DNA of 64,000 nt from CALLCD01 sp039196965 (GCA_039196965.1 JBCCUK010000003.1:62001-126000); one strand, 5' to 3'; shown: positions 33,094 to 42,434, numbered from the stretch's first letter. Translations and numbers: made by a program. Notes: generated by a model not told the origin, from the letters alone.

Positions 33094-35604
33094 CTAGTCG
33101 CGACGGAACAGGCTGCCAAGAGCTTCGCGGGCGACGTCTTCCACAGCCTCTTCCACGGTCTGCTCTCGGCTTAGTTCCTCATCTCCGTCGGTGGTGTTGT
33201 CTTCAGTATCATCGCGATCAGAACTGCGGCCCGAACTGCCCAGAATACCGGATAGCGCGCCGCCAAGCTCGCCGCCTATGGACCCGGTCAAACGGTCTAT
33301 TTGCTCGCCCGCCAGAGCCTGTGTCAGCGCTTGCGTATCCGGTGCGATTGAGGGTTTGGTCCAACTGCCAGCGATTTTCAGAGGGATGGCGAGGCCATTC
33401 AGCTGAACATCGCTCAGCTCGCCGCGGCCCGCCGTATCAGCGGCAAATTGCAGACCCATATTCAGGGTTTGCGCCCCGAGATTGATTGTGCCGGAACCCT
33501 TCGCGCTGAGGGCGGAGTTTACCAGGTCCATAAGTCTGATATTGGCGACACCATCCTGAATAGTCAGCAGTGTATCGAAAGAGGCGAAATCCGTCTTATC
33601 GGTCGGTGAAATGCCAAGATTGAACGCGCCGCTGGTAAGAGATTCCTGAATGTTCCCAGTGGTTCGGAAAAGCTGACCGAGATTTACCCCATTGATCGCG
33701 CCATCGGCAAGGTTGGCTGATAGCTCACCGCTCAGGGCGTTCATGATGTCGTGGACGCTCGCTCCAGCGCTGGAAATATCAAGGCTGAACTGCCCGGTCC
33801 CGGCAAGACGGTCAGACCCGGCAAGGGTCTGCAGCAGGTCCTGCATCAGGATACTGTCTCCTGTTAACGCCATAGCCAGCGTTGGCACCTGCCGGTTGGC
33901 ATTCAGTCCCAGCGTACCGGCCCATTTGCCGCCAAACGTCGTCAGTTGGGCAATCTCCGCACTCAGCGCCCCATCGGTTAGTCTGGCGCGGATATCCGCA
34001 TCGCTCAGCACCATCTTGTCGATCTTGATCGACGAGCTTTTCAGGCTGATATCAGCATCGGCCGCTTTCAGACTATCAAGGGCAAGCGGAGTCTTGCTCC
34101 ATCCCTCAGGCTGATCCTCAGGAGCCGGTCCCATGAACGGGGTCAGATCAAGAGCAGTTGTTGAGAGATCACCCGTCAGTTTCGGGCGGTCCGAGGACAA
34201 GTCGAGGGCGAGATCGCCATTTGCCGTGGTCCCGTCCAGGGTGAGAGTCAGGTCTGTCAGGTCGATGCCGGAAAGCGAGCCATTGGCATCACTTTGAAAG
34301 CTGAAATTCTGCAGCGTCTCTCCGGGCTCCAGCTCTATCCCTAAGAGATCGAGCAGGCGTCGCGGATTGCTGCTGCTGGCGGAGATGTTTCCGTTCAATC
34401 GGCCGCCATCTGCCATAGACACATTGCCCGTATAAGCCGTTTCAATCAGAGGACCTGTCAGGTTGAAATCAATATTGTTGAGGGACATCCCATCAACAGG
34501 ACCGTTGAGGTCCGAGGTCAATGTCAGTTCGGCTCCTTCCAGAGCTGCGGTCTGTGCGAGATCGATGCCAAGGGCTCCAAGGGCTCGACCCATGTCCCCC
34601 ATGCTGACATCAAGTGAGCCGCTCTCCAGCGCTATGATCTCGGCTATGGTAACTCCCCCGGCGAAGCGGACATCCAATGCCTCACCATCTGTGACGAGCT
34701 CGCTGAATTGAATTGCGAGAGTATCCAGGGGACCGTTGACAGAGCCGGTCGCGGCCAGAGACCCGACAGGATCGAGGTTTACCGGCAATGTTGAGATATC
34801 GATGGGCGCTTTGTCGGCGAGCGCCGCAAGGCTTGGGATATCCATTGCGAAGGTGCCGTCCAGCGCAGGCGTGTCGCCAAGCGTTGTCGCGCCGTCGAAC
34901 TCGATATTGGCAAATTCTGTTGTCAGGGCGAGGTCAGTATCCGCGGGTTCACCGGTGAGCAGGGCGTTCGGCGTATCAAGGTCGAGGTCGATGCCGAAGA
35001 GATCGCCATCGAGATATCCGGTGGATTTCAGCCGAAGCGGGCTTGAGAAGGATTGCGCCCGCGCTTCCACATTCAATTCTGTCAAATTGTAGGCGTCGCC
35101 GGTCATGGCGTCGGAATAGGTGAGGGTGGTGTTGACGATGCGGGCCTGATCGAAGCCTGCATTGACCTCGCTCGGGCTGCCGGGCTCTTCCGGATCGGTT
35201 TCTGGCACGGCATCGGGATTGGCAAAGACCCAGTTCGTGCGGCCATCAGCGAGGCGCTGTAGGCCAATATTCGCATCAATCAAAGCAAGCTCGCGCACCT
35301 GTACGCGGCCGGTCATCAGGGGTAGCCACTTCACCGAGGCACGCAGCTGCCCAGCCTCGATCATATGGTCGCCGTCAAAGCCCTCAGGATTGGCCACAGT
35401 GACATCAGAGACGCTGGCAGCGATGCGGGGAAACACCGATAGGCTGATCGGGCCTGCAAGGCTGACATCCCGGCCAAGGGCATTCTCCGCTGCGGTCTGT
35501 ATCTGCTCGCGATAGACAGATTTCGGGGTCAGGAAGGCAATGGTCAGGATCGCTGCAATGGCAACGATAATGATGATTGGCAGGATAATGAGAAGCCGGC
35601 GCAT
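33094..35604 (-). CDS. AsmA family protein
   Basis: An 836-residue protein with one N-terminal membrane anchor (LLIILPIIIIVAIAAILTIA) and a long beta-rich body. The N-terminal signature ENALGRDVSLAGPISLSVFPRIA and the C-terminal TGTINLG/VQLNGLAIPLKIAGSW-type region identify AsmA. Family members are anchored in the inner membrane, extend into the periplasm, and are linked to outer-membrane assembly and phospholipid transport as bridge-like lipid transfer proteins. The extreme C-terminus is low-complexity and acidic (RSSDRDDTEDNTTDGDEE), then a short basic end. It stands alone, with tRNA-Asp behind its start on the other strand. Confidence 0.9.
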   Translation of the reverse strand: MRRLLIILPIIIIVAIAAILTIAFLTPKSVYREQIQTAAENALGRDVSLAGPISLSVFPRIAASVSDVTVANPEGFDGDHMIEAGQLRASVKWLPLMTGRVQVRELALIDANIGLQRLADGRTNWVFANPDAVPETDPEEPGSPSEVNAGFDQARIVNTTLTYSDAMTGDAYNLTELNVEARAQSFSSPLRLKSTGYLDGDLFGIDLDLDTPNALLTGEPADTDLALTTEFANIEFDGATTLGDTPALDGTFAMDIPSLAALADKAPIDISTLPVNLDPVGSLAATGSVNGPLDTLAIQFSELVTDGEALDVRFAGGVTIAEIIALESGSLDVSMGDMGRALGALGIDLAQTAALEGAELTLTSDLNGPVDGMSLNNIDFNLTGPLIETAYTGNVSMADGGRLNGNISASSSNPRRLLDLLGIELEPGETLQNFSFQSDANGSLSGIDLTDLTLTLDGTTANGDLALDLSSDRPKLTGDLSTTALDLTPFMGPAPEDQPEGWSKTPLALDSLKAADADISLKSSSIKIDKMVLSDADIRARLTDGALSAEIAQLTTFGGKWAGTLGLNANRQVPTLAMALTGDSILMQDLLQTLAGSDRLAGTGQFSLDISSAGASVHDIMNALSGELSANLADGAINGVNLGQLFRTTGNIQESLTSGAFNLGISPTDKTDFASFDTLLTIQDGVANIRLMDLVNSALSAKGSGTINLGAQTLNMGLQFAADTAGRGELSDVQLNGLAIPLKIAGSWTKPSIAPDTQALTQALAGEQIDRLTGSIGGELGGALSGILGSSGRSSDRDDTEDNTTDGDEELSREQTVEEAVEDVAREALGSLFRRD

Positions 35605-35705
35605 TTGGGTGTCCTGGGAGGTGTCACAGTGTTTGGAATTCAGAGGCTAGCATATCTGTCGCACTATGAATGTCACTTGAAGGTGAATTTATGACCGTTC
35701 GCTGC

Positions 35706-35734
35706 TTGACCGGTTCCCCTCCCTTGGATTAGAC
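35706..35734 (+). promoter_or_regulatory. Possible promoter of tRNA-Asp
   Basis: TTGACC (35706-35711) and TTAGAC (35729-35734) with a 17-base spacer lie 55 bases upstream of the tRNA. The -35 match is good and the -10 match weak. Confidence 0.3.
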
Positions 35735-35788
35735 GAGCAAACTTGATCAACGCAGCAGGATTGTCCCCGCTGTTCGAGTCTCAAATGC

Positions 35789-35865
35789 GCGGGTGTAGCT
35801 CAGCTGGTTAGAGTGCCGGCCTGTCACGCCGGAGGTCGCGGGTTCGAGCCCCGTCACTCGCGCCA
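35789..35865 (+). tRNA. tRNA-Asp (anticodon GTC)
   Basis: A complete 77-base tRNA including an encoded CCA end. The acceptor stem GCGGGTG pairs with CACTCGC (one G-U pair). The anticodon arm CCGGC-CTGTCAC-GCCGG has GTC at 35823-35825, and the T-loop GGTTCGAGCC is intact. The discriminator base is G, as expected for tRNA-Asp. A run of five T follows directly. Confidence 0.97.
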
Positions 35866-36644
35866 TTTTTCGGAAGCTAGATTTTAACACGCCGGAAGTA
35901 TTGTATTTTCATATACTTTTGCGTCGTCAGATTTGTTCTGACTCAAAAGTGAGATACATATTGGGGCACAACGTCTAAGACCGTGGATCCTGATAGATGC
36001 GTGCTTCAGCTTAGAAAGCGGTAGTATTATCGAAACAGATTTCCAAAGTTTAGCTTGGTGAATTTTATGCGTGTGTGCAAATTCAACCTGTCTTTCGCAG
36101 CGTCATTGGAAGCTCCAGCTATTTATGACCCGATGCACTCGGCCAGTGCCGAAATTTCACTCGTTCTAGTTCAGATATGCTGCGATTTACCTGCAGCCAT
36201 AGTGACTGAACCATATTGCTAGCTGAATGATCGCTTCGATCAATGACGCACTATTAGGTTGTCTGATGCATATATATTCTGATCTCTGCTTACCTATCCG
36301 TTCAGCGAAATGAAATTCAGATTGATTCAACCCAAAGGCAGACGTTTTTACGGCAAACATCCATCTCACGCTTGGAAGTGGGTCTTCCGCATTCCTAAGA
36401 AATAGAGGAAATCGGATAGACATCATTAATGCATTCCACATTGTCTCATAGGAGTTCTTGATGCACCGAGCTGGAATGCTGATCACGAACTAGCGCTATG
36501 GCAAATGGCCTAACGTTTCCAGCACCATGTCTTCTGACGATACATCCAAAGACATATTTCCTTCATTTTGTCGCACCGTTAACTAAAAACTTCTTGCATG
36601 AGAACAAAAGTAGAATATAAAGCGAAAAAGAACGGAGAGTGAAC
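35866..36644. other. Gene-poor, AT-rich stretch after tRNA-Asp
   Basis: About 780 bases without a convincing gene. It is visibly richer in A and T than the flanking genes. The longest frame (36187-36486, minus) has no family similarity, no ribosome site and poor composition. I saw no repeat of the tRNA 3' end, no integrase remnant and no transposase remnant. A likely promoter for the downstream gene lies at its right end. Confidence 0.6.
36594..36621 (+). promoter_or_regulatory. Promoter of the 36645 gene
   Basis: TTGCAT (36594-36599), a 16-base spacer and TATAAA (36616-36621) form a good sigma-70-like promoter 23 bases before the start of the small gene, in the AT-rich gap. Confidence 0.5.
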
Positions 36645-36986
36645 ATGGGTCATCGCATCAGCTTCCACGGCGCATCGGGTCAGCGTTATGTTTTCAACCA
36701 GGTTGAGGTGGCTTCGCCTTGGGCAAGAAATGCCGGAGTGGCTGTGTTCGCAACCCCAGATACATTCGGCTGGCGGATAATCGGTATAAGCCAGCTTACG
36801 GGGCGGACACATGACGTTCGCCCGCTCTGGGCACTACGTGAGGCTGAACGATATGGGGCGAGCGCTGTGTTTTATCTCGCCGAAGGAGACATGGACACGC
36901 GTTGCGATATTATCGCAGACCTTCAATCAGGATTCAGTCCAGTTCTTGGCCAGGCTGCAGATGTGGCATTGCCCGTTGCAGCATAG
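36645..36986 (+). CDS. Small conserved-looking protein of unknown function
   Basis: A 113-residue soluble protein that I do not recognise. It begins with alternating strand-like segments (HRISFHGASGQRYVFNQVEV, NAGVAVFATPDTFGWRIIGI) and continues with a helix (PLWALREAERYGASAVFYLAE) and DIIADLQSGFSPVLGQ. It has no signal peptide, cysteine cluster or membrane segment. The ATG at 36645 has GGAG upstream and a plausible promoter before that, so it appears to be an expressed single gene. It is convergent with the PQQ sugar dehydrogenase gene. Confidence 0.7.
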   Translation: MGHRISFHGASGQRYVFNQVEVASPWARNAGVAVFATPDTFGWRIIGISQLTGRTHDVRPLWALREAERYGASAVFYLAEGDMDTRCDIIADLQSGFSPVLGQAADVALPVAA

Positions 36987-37002
36987 GGTCAGAACCGGAT
37001 CG

Positions 37003-38190
37003 TTAAGCTGGATCAACGCGAAAAAGGCCGCCGCCGAATTCATGCGTGATCAGGTAGACATAACCGTCAGGACCCTGAACAAGATCGCGGATAGGTAGAG
37101 CCACATCCTTAAGGTAGTGGGTCTCCGCGACAACGGTCGTGCCATCCATCTCCAGTGAGACGAGTTTCTGACCGGCTGGGCCGTTCATGGCACCAATAAG
37201 GAGTTTGCCATTCCACTCTGGATAGACGGTGCCCATATACCGCATCATGCCGGACGGGGCGATGGACGGCACCCATTTTGTGGCGGGCTGTTCCAAGCCA
37301 TCGGCAGCTGTAAGGTCGGTGATCACTGTGCCGTCATAGTTAACGCCATAAGTAATCTCCGGCCAACCATAATTGTTTCCGGGTTCGATGATGTTCAGCT
37401 CGTCACCGCCTTTGGGACCATGCTCATGAGCAAACAGTACACCGGCGTTCTCATCATAGAGTAAGCCTTGAATGTTGCGGTGGCCCCACGTGTAAACCTC
37501 CTCACTTGCACCATCGACGCCGATGAGCGGGTTATCGTTAGGTATGGTGCCGTCGGAGTTAATCCGTACAATAGTGCCGTGTGTATTCGCTGTGCTTTGG
37601 GCGTCATCCATGTAACGAAAGCCGTCGCCCAGCCCGGCAACGAGGGTGCCATCGGGTAAAAATTGCAGTCGGCCGCCAAAGTGATAGGAAGTATCGCGGA
37701 AATCGGATTGGTATATATCTTTGCCATTTAAAAGCGCCGTGCCGTCCTCGCTCAGCTCTGCTTTGAAAATTGCCGTCGAATTTTCGTCGTCATTGCCTTT
37801 GGCGTAAGATAAATAAATCAAGCGATTGTTTTCAAAATCCGGATCTGCAACGAGCTCGAAATAGCCGCCCTGATTGGCAACGTACGTGTCTGGTCCGCCG
37901 GTGAGGGGGGTAACCGACCCGTCCAATCCAACAAGATTGATACGGCCTTCCCGCTCCGAAATTAGAAAGTGCTGATCATCATCGGGGAGAGGCAAAATCC
38001 CCCACGGATATTCGAATCCTTCGACGATCGGGGTGAGCTTGAACTGACCATCGGTATCAATTGCGCCATCCGTTGGGGCAGCAGCTTGCGTTGCCGTATC
38101 CCCCGAAGACGCCGGATCTTGTTCGCCACCATTGCAGCCGAAAAGCGCCAGAGTAAGAGCGCTGGAGATTAAGAGGGCTGACTTTGACAT
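37003..38190 (-). CDS. PQQ-dependent sugar dehydrogenase, lipoprotein
   Basis: A 395-residue exported protein: signal peptide with lipobox LFGC (Cys19), a short Ala/Thr-rich linker, and a six-bladed propeller of the glucose/sorbosone dehydrogenase family. Blade motifs include EYPWGILPLPD-like FEYPWGILPL, FLISEREGRINLV, DTSYHFGGRLQFLPDGTLVAGLGDGF, and HEHGPKGGDELNII with NNYGWPEITYG, as in Ylii-type aldose sugar dehydrogenases that use PQQ and calcium. It would oxidise a sugar at the outer membrane or periplasm. It lies 101 bp downstream of the TonB receptor gene, with an intrinsic terminator between them. Confidence 0.88.
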   Translation of the reverse strand: MSKSALLISSALTLALFGCNGGEQDPASSGDTATQAAAPTDGAIDTDGQFKLTPIVEGFEYPWGILPLPDDDQHFLISEREGRINLVGLDGSVTPLTGGPDTYVANQGGYFELVADPDFENNRLIYLSYAKGNDDENSTAIFKAELSEDGTALLNGKDIYQSDFRDTSYHFGGRLQFLPDGTLVAGLGDGFRYMDDAQSTANTHGTIVRINSDGTIPNDNPLIGVDGASEEVYTWGHRNIQGLLYDENAGVLFAHEHGPKGGDELNIIEPGNNYGWPEITYGVNYDGTVITDLTAADGLEQPATKWVPSIAPSGMMRYMGTVYPEWNGKLLIGAMNGPAGQKLVSLEMDGTTVVAETHYLKDVALPIRDLVQGPDGYVYLITHEFGGGLFRVDPA

Positions 38191-38230
38191 GATATGCTTC
38201 TCCAGTTTTCTTTGAATTTCCGAAGCGATA

Positions 38231-38267
38231 ACAGAAAAACGACCCGTCTGAAAATAGGCGGGTCGTT
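38231..38267 (-). terminator. Rho-independent terminator of the TonB receptor gene
   Basis: On the minus strand, AACGACCCG pairs perfectly with CGGGTCGTT (9 bp, loop about 12 bases) and is followed by a T-rich tract. It separates the TonB receptor gene from the downstream sugar dehydrogenase gene, which may therefore have its own promoter or be reduced by partial termination. Confidence 0.75.
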
Positions 38268-38291
38268 AGTTTAGGGTGGTACGGGCTGTAA

Positions 38292-40853
38292 TCAGAAGCG
38301 TGTTCTGACTGTGACACCGAATGTACGCGGATCTTGTAGGAACTGGCCCCGGGCTGAGCCGCGCAGAGGGATATTAAAAGCCACGTTCCTGGTAATCTGA
38401 TCCGTCACGTTCCGGCCCCAGACTTCCACCTGCCAGAGACCATCTTCAGAGCCGAAGCCGAGGCGAAGGTTTAGCTTGGCGTTCTCGTCCTGAATATCAC
38501 CAGCGAGCGGCGTATCATCATTCAAGTCGAGCACCGAAGGCTGGGTGCTGGTTCTGCGTTCCGACTCAAACCTGACATTGGCATTTGCAAACAGGTTAAA
38601 CCGGCCATTGATGACAGGCTGCTCATAGGTCAGCCCGAAAACCCCGACCACTTCCGGCGCATTGGTAAGATCCCCTCCGCACAGGTTCGCTGCTTGTAGG
38701 TTGAAACCTGGATCAGTTGGATCCTGGACCGCACAATCATTTGGATAACGCGCATCGGAATAAGTCAGATCGAAATTTGCCGTCAGAAAATCAGTAATCT
38801 GTGCGAGCGTTTCAATTTCGAATCCGGTTGCAAATGCTTGATCCACATTGAAGGTAACAAACTGGACGCCGGTGAATTCGAGAACCTGGAAGTCAGAGAT
38901 ATCCTGATGGAAAACGGTAAGATTTGCTCGCGCTCGACCGTCAAATAGCGTCGACTTGATGCCGAATTCCCAGACGTCGATTTCTTCAGACTCAAATCGG
39001 GGATCGAAACCAGCAACAGCTGCAGATGCATCAAGGTTAAATCCACCAGATTTAAAGCCGTGCGTGAAACCGCCGAAAAGGGTTACATCAGGTGTCAGTG
39101 CATAGCTCGCTCTGAGCGTATAGACGAGTTCGTCATCCTCGAAGGTGTCGTCGAATTCCTGCGGTAGCAATGCCTGGGCGAGGGGGTTGAGCTCCTGACC
39201 AGGTGCGATCTCAGCCAAGCGATCAACGGTTGGGGCTGTAAACACGAAGCAATTGAGCGCTACAGCAGTTCCAACAAGGTCAGGGCTGATTGCTGATATT
39301 CCGGCTGCATTTCCCAAAGTGGCTAGACAGGCATCATGCTCGCCAGCGACCTGCTCGAAAGTGCCGTCTTTGGTCTCATCGACATAGCGAAGTCCTACAG
39401 TGAAATCGAGATTGTCGGTTATGGAAATCACATTATGGGTAAAGATCGAGAATGATTCCGCATCCTGACGGAATGAATTAGTCGCAAAATCCCCCGTTGC
39501 GTCTACACCTTGCGAAAATATATTCAGGAGGTTTGCTGCGCTGCCTAGTGTCCCAACGCTGACGCCCGACTGGAATTCATCGAGGAGAGTCAACGATCCT
39601 TCAGCATTGATTAATTCGTCAGAATAGTAGAGCCCAAACAACCAGTCTATTCGGTCCTCGAACAAGGTGCCATTTAATCTCAGCTCATGGGTCTGAGTTT
39701 CAATCGATGACGCATTGTTGTTGGGATCAAAAGGCATGCCTGGCAAGGCCATAGCTTCTGGAGACGCCCCAACTGTGAAGATGTTCAGACCAACAAAATC
39801 CGTATTCCGGAAGGTCGCGTCCTCAAAGTCGCGAAAGGCACCGATATAAGTAAGCGAGCCGAAAGGCAGATCGACATTGTACTCCCCGGAAATGCCCCAC
39901 TGCTCGAAGGGGTTGGAGAAGTTATCAGAATTTGATTGCAAATCGTTTCTAGCATCAGGTTCCTGAAAAGGAGCACCTCCAGTTGGATCAAGCCCAGCTG
40001 CGCCGAACAGGGCTGCCGCAGGTGTGTCCTCAAAGAAGACCGCAAAGCAACACCGCTCATTGGCTTCTGAATAGTCGCCAATCAGGCGGAAGGTGCCAAA
40101 ATCGTCGAGATCAAGCATTGCTTGGCCACGAATGAGATAGCGGTCACGGTCGTTACTGTCATTGCTAGATGGGCCGCTGAGACTATCGATAAAGCCGTCT
40201 CTTCGAGTATATGCACCCGAAAAGCGAACGCCTAGCCGGTCTTCTATGATGGGTGCACTGAAACCAGCCTGAACATTAAAAAGATCAAAATTGCCGTAGG
40301 TCGCATTTGCGAATGCATCAAAAGTGTCAAGCGACGGTTTTCGAGTGGTTATGTTCAAAGCACCAGCAGAAGTGTTCCGACCAAATAGCGTACCCTGTGG
40401 GCCACGGAGGAGTTCCAACTGCTCGAGGTCTACCAAATCACCAAGAGCTACGCCTGGACGAGAGAGGTAAACACCATCCACGAAGACAGCTACAGAACTT
40501 TCAAGACCAATATTGTTACCTGTGGTACCAACGCCGCGAACGCGAAGCGTCGATCCACCGGTGGCCGTATCGGAGCTATTAATGTTGAAACTCGGTGTAA
40601 CCGATTCCAGATTGGTGACGTCAAAAACGCCCTGCCGGTCAAGTGTTTCCGGACTGAAGGCGGAGACGGCGATTGGCACGTCCTGGATAGAGGCTTCCCG
40701 GCGCGTCGCCGTGACAGTGATCTCGCCAAGCTGACGAACACCTTCATCGGTGTTGCCTTGGGCATCGTCTTGCGCTGTGGCGGGCGCTGTTGCCAAGGCT
40801 AATGCCGCAGCCGATCCGAGCAGAACGGATTTGTGGCGTCTGTTGAGTCTCAT
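38292..40853 (-). CDS. TonB-dependent outer membrane receptor
   Basis: An 853-residue receptor: signal peptide ending near ATAPATAQ, a plug domain starting at EITVTATRREASIQDVPIAVSAF (TonB-box-like ITVTATR), and a 22-strand barrel ending in the typical aromatic C-terminus VTVRTRF. The plug pattern (QDVPIAVSAF, GRNTSAGALNITTRKP) belongs to a large group of alphaproteobacterial receptors with unknown ligands. There is no TonB N-terminal signalling extension. The ATG is preceded by GGGAGG. The adjacent sugar dehydrogenase suggests, but does not prove, a carbohydrate-related ligand. Confidence 0.92.
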   Translation of the reverse strand: MRLNRRHKSVLLGSAAALALATAPATAQDDAQGNTDEGVRQLGEITVTATRREASIQDVPIAVSAFSPETLDRQGVFDVTNLESVTPSFNINSSDTATGGSTLRVRGVGTTGNNIGLESSVAVFVDGVYLSRPGVALGDLVDLEQLELLRGPQGTLFGRNTSAGALNITTRKPSLDTFDAFANATYGNFDLFNVQAGFSAPIIEDRLGVRFSGAYTRRDGFIDSLSGPSSNDSNDRDRYLIRGQAMLDLDDFGTFRLIGDYSEANERCCFAVFFEDTPAAALFGAAGLDPTGGAPFQEPDARNDLQSNSDNFSNPFEQWGISGEYNVDLPFGSLTYIGAFRDFEDATFRNTDFVGLNIFTVGASPEAMALPGMPFDPNNNASSIETQTHELRLNGTLFEDRIDWLFGLYYSDELINAEGSLTLLDEFQSGVSVGTLGSAANLLNIFSQGVDATGDFATNSFRQDAESFSIFTHNVISITDNLDFTVGLRYVDETKDGTFEQVAGEHDACLATLGNAAGISAISPDLVGTAVALNCFVFTAPTVDRLAEIAPGQELNPLAQALLPQEFDDTFEDDELVYTLRASYALTPDVTLFGGFTHGFKSGGFNLDASAAVAGFDPRFESEEIDVWEFGIKSTLFDGRARANLTVFHQDISDFQVLEFTGVQFVTFNVDQAFATGFEIETLAQITDFLTANFDLTYSDARYPNDCAVQDPTDPGFNLQAANLCGGDLTNAPEVVGVFGLTYEQPVINGRFNLFANANVRFESERRTSTQPSVLDLNDDTPLAGDIQDENAKLNLRLGFGSEDGLWQVEVWGRNVTDQITRNVAFNIPLRGSARGQFLQDPRTFGVTVRTRF

Positions 40854-40900
40854 GCTTTTTTTCCTCCCGAGGCGTCCCCTTTGTGATTGGGACCCTTCAA

Positions 40901-40912
40901 TTAACGTTTGCG
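40901..40912. promoter_or_regulatory. Possible LacI-type operator upstream of the TonB receptor gene
   Basis: TTAACGTTTGCG is an imperfect palindrome centred on AACGTT, similar in style to LacI-family operators with a central CG. It lies just downstream of the predicted start point of the receptor promoter, a position suited to repression. No LacI gene is in the window. Confidence 0.3.
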
Positions 40913-40942
40913 TTCCTGCTCTTGTGTCAGGAATCTGCGACT

Positions 40943-40973
40943 ATTATCATTGGCACCATTTGTAGTCTGTCAA
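40943..40973 (-). promoter_or_regulatory. Promoter of the TonB receptor gene
   Basis: On the minus strand a perfect TTGACA (40968-40973) is followed, after 17 to 19 bases, by ATGATAAT (covering candidate -10 hexamers between 40943 and 40950). The receptor start lies about 90 bases downstream. Confidence 0.5.
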
Positions 40974-41029
40974 CTTTACGCAACGGAAGATATTCCGCTC
41001 GAAAGTGTCTATTTCAGCCAAAATGACAA

Positions 41030-41035
41030 TATAAT
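41030..41035 (+). promoter_or_regulatory. -10 element of the queCED operon
   Basis: A perfect TATAAT lies 44 bases upstream of the queC ATG. No good -35 hexamer is at the right distance. No preQ1 riboswitch structure could be recognised in the leader. Confidence 0.4.
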
Positions 41036-41079
41036 CAGGCAAGATTGACTTACCTGCCAAGTTTTAGGACCTGACGCAT

Positions 41080-41793
41080 ATGTCGAAGTGTGACCAAAAA
41101 GCCATTGTTCTGTTTTCGGGTGGTCAGGATTCTGCTGCGTGCCTCGCCTGGGCACTGTCGCGTTTCGAGCAGGTCGAAACCGTCGGCTTTGATTATGGAC
41201 AACGTCATCGGGTGGAGTTGGAGTGCCGATCGGTTTTTCTGGAGCGGTTTAAAAAGGTGCTTCCGGAACTCGCTAAGGGGCTGGGGCAGGACCACCTGTT
41301 GCATATTCCTGTCATTGGAGAAATCAGCGACACCTCCCTCACGCGAGAAACGAATATCGAGGTCGCGGAGTCAGGTTTGCCTTCGACTTTTGTGCCCGGT
41401 CGCAATCTGATTTTCCTTACGCTGGCGGGTGCACTTGCCTGGCGGCGTGGCGCAAGTGTTCTTGTCGGTGGCATGTGCGAAACGGATTTCTCAGGCTATC
41501 CGGACTGTCGGCGCGAAACGCTTGATGCACAGGAACGGGCCATTAGCCTCGGTCTGGATAAGCAAATGAGGGTCGAGACGCCGCTCATGTATATTGATAA
41601 GGCAGAGACTTGGGCGTTAGCTGAAGAGCTGGGCGGTCAGTCGCTGATAGAACTTATTCTTGAGGACACACATACCTGCTATCTTGGTGACCGAGTTTCT
41701 CGCCATGATTGGGGTTATGGCTGCGATGCCTGTCCTGCCTGTGAGCTGCGTGCCCAAGGCTGGACAAAATGGCGAAGCGGAGTTCCCGCGTGA
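41080..41793 (+). CDS. queC: 7-cyano-7-deazaguanine synthase QueC
   Basis: A 237-residue ATP-dependent enzyme that converts 7-carboxy-7-deazaguanine to preQ0 in queuosine synthesis. The PP-loop SGGQDS is at 13-18. The region FVPGRNLIFLTLAG and the zinc cysteines at the C-terminus (CYLGD, then CDACPAC) are intact. It is the first gene of queC-queE-queD, and its stop overlaps the queE start. Confidence 0.95.
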   Translation: MSKCDQKAIVLFSGGQDSAACLAWALSRFEQVETVGFDYGQRHRVELECRSVFLERFKKVLPELAKGLGQDHLLHIPVIGEISDTSLTRETNIEVAESGLPSTFVPGRNLIFLTLAGALAWRRGASVLVGGMCETDFSGYPDCRRETLDAQERAISLGLDKQMRVETPLMYIDKAETWALAEELGGQSLIELILEDTHTCYLGDRVSRHDWGYGCDACPACELRAQGWTKWRSGVPA

Positions 41794-42434
41794 GAACGAC
41801 TTACACTGCAAAGGAAGCGTATTACACGCTACAAGGGGAGGGCGCACAGACCGGGCGGGCTGCTGTGTTCTTCCGCTTTACGGGATGCAATCTGTGGACG
41901 GGCCTGGAACGGGATCGTCACAAGGCGACGTGTCAGTTCTGCGACACGGATTTTGTGGGCATCAATGGTGAAGGTGGCGGGAAGTTCAAATCGCCAGAGG
42001 CAGTCGCCGACCATGTGCAAGCAATCTGGGAAAGCCGGGCAAGCGGCGGGACGCCCTATGTGATCTGTACCGGCGGCGAACCGCTGTTGCAGCTGAATGA
42101 CCCTCTCATTGCAGAATTCCACAATCGCGGATTTGAAATTGGGGTTGAGACGAATGGCACAATTAGCGCACCGGAGGGGCTGGACTGGATCTGCGTCAGC
42201 CCCAAAGCCAATGCAAAGGTGCTGCAGACCTCAGGGAATGAGATAAAGCTTGTCTATCCGCAGGTGCTCGCAAGGCCGGAAAAGTTCATCGATATGGATT
42301 TTGAGCACTTTTTCTTGCAACCCATGGATGGACCAGAGTTTGCACAGAACGTAGAAGCCACCAAAGAGTATTGCATGAAGAATCCGAAATGGCGACTGAG
42401 CTTACAAACCCACAAGATGATCGGATTGCCCTGA
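41790..42434 (+). CDS. queE: 7-carboxy-7-deazaguanine synthase QueE
   Basis: A 214-residue radical SAM enzyme that turns 6-carboxytetrahydropterin into 7-carboxy-7-deazaguanine. The atypical cluster motif CX14CX2C is formed by Cys33, Cys48 and Cys51, a known QueE variant. YTLQGEG and CTGGEPLLQ are also conserved. The start is taken as the GTG at 41790, which overlaps the queC stop (GTGA) and has GGAG seven bases upstream; an ATG at 41769 inside queC would add seven residues. The downstream queD overlaps its end by about 46 bases. Confidence 0.93.
   Translation: MRTTYTAKEAYYTLQGEGAQTGRAAVFFRFTGCNLWTGLERDRHKATCQFCDTDFVGINGEGGGKFKSPEAVADHVQAIWESRASGGTPYVICTGGEPLLQLNDPLIAEFHNRGFEIGVETNGTISAPEGLDWICVSPKANAKVLQTSGNEIKLVYPQVLARPEKFIDMDFEHFFLQPMDGPEFAQNVEATKEYCMKNPKWRLSLQTHKMIGLP

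Noticed and set aside
36187..36486. 99-codon minus-strand frame in the AT-rich gap
   Set aside because: No recognisable family, no ribosome site and poor composition; kept only as a remark in the gap entry.
35789..36986. Integrated element at tRNA-Asp
   Set aside because: No repeat of the tRNA 3' end, no integrase and no mobility gene was seen.
40854..40980. Cobalamin riboswitch before the TonB receptor gene
   Set aside because: No conserved B12-box sequence could be recognised in the leader.
40981..41079. preQ1 riboswitch before queC
   Set aside because: A short palindrome (CGGAA-GATA-TTCCG, 40984-40997) exists, but the conserved preQ1 aptamer elements were not found.
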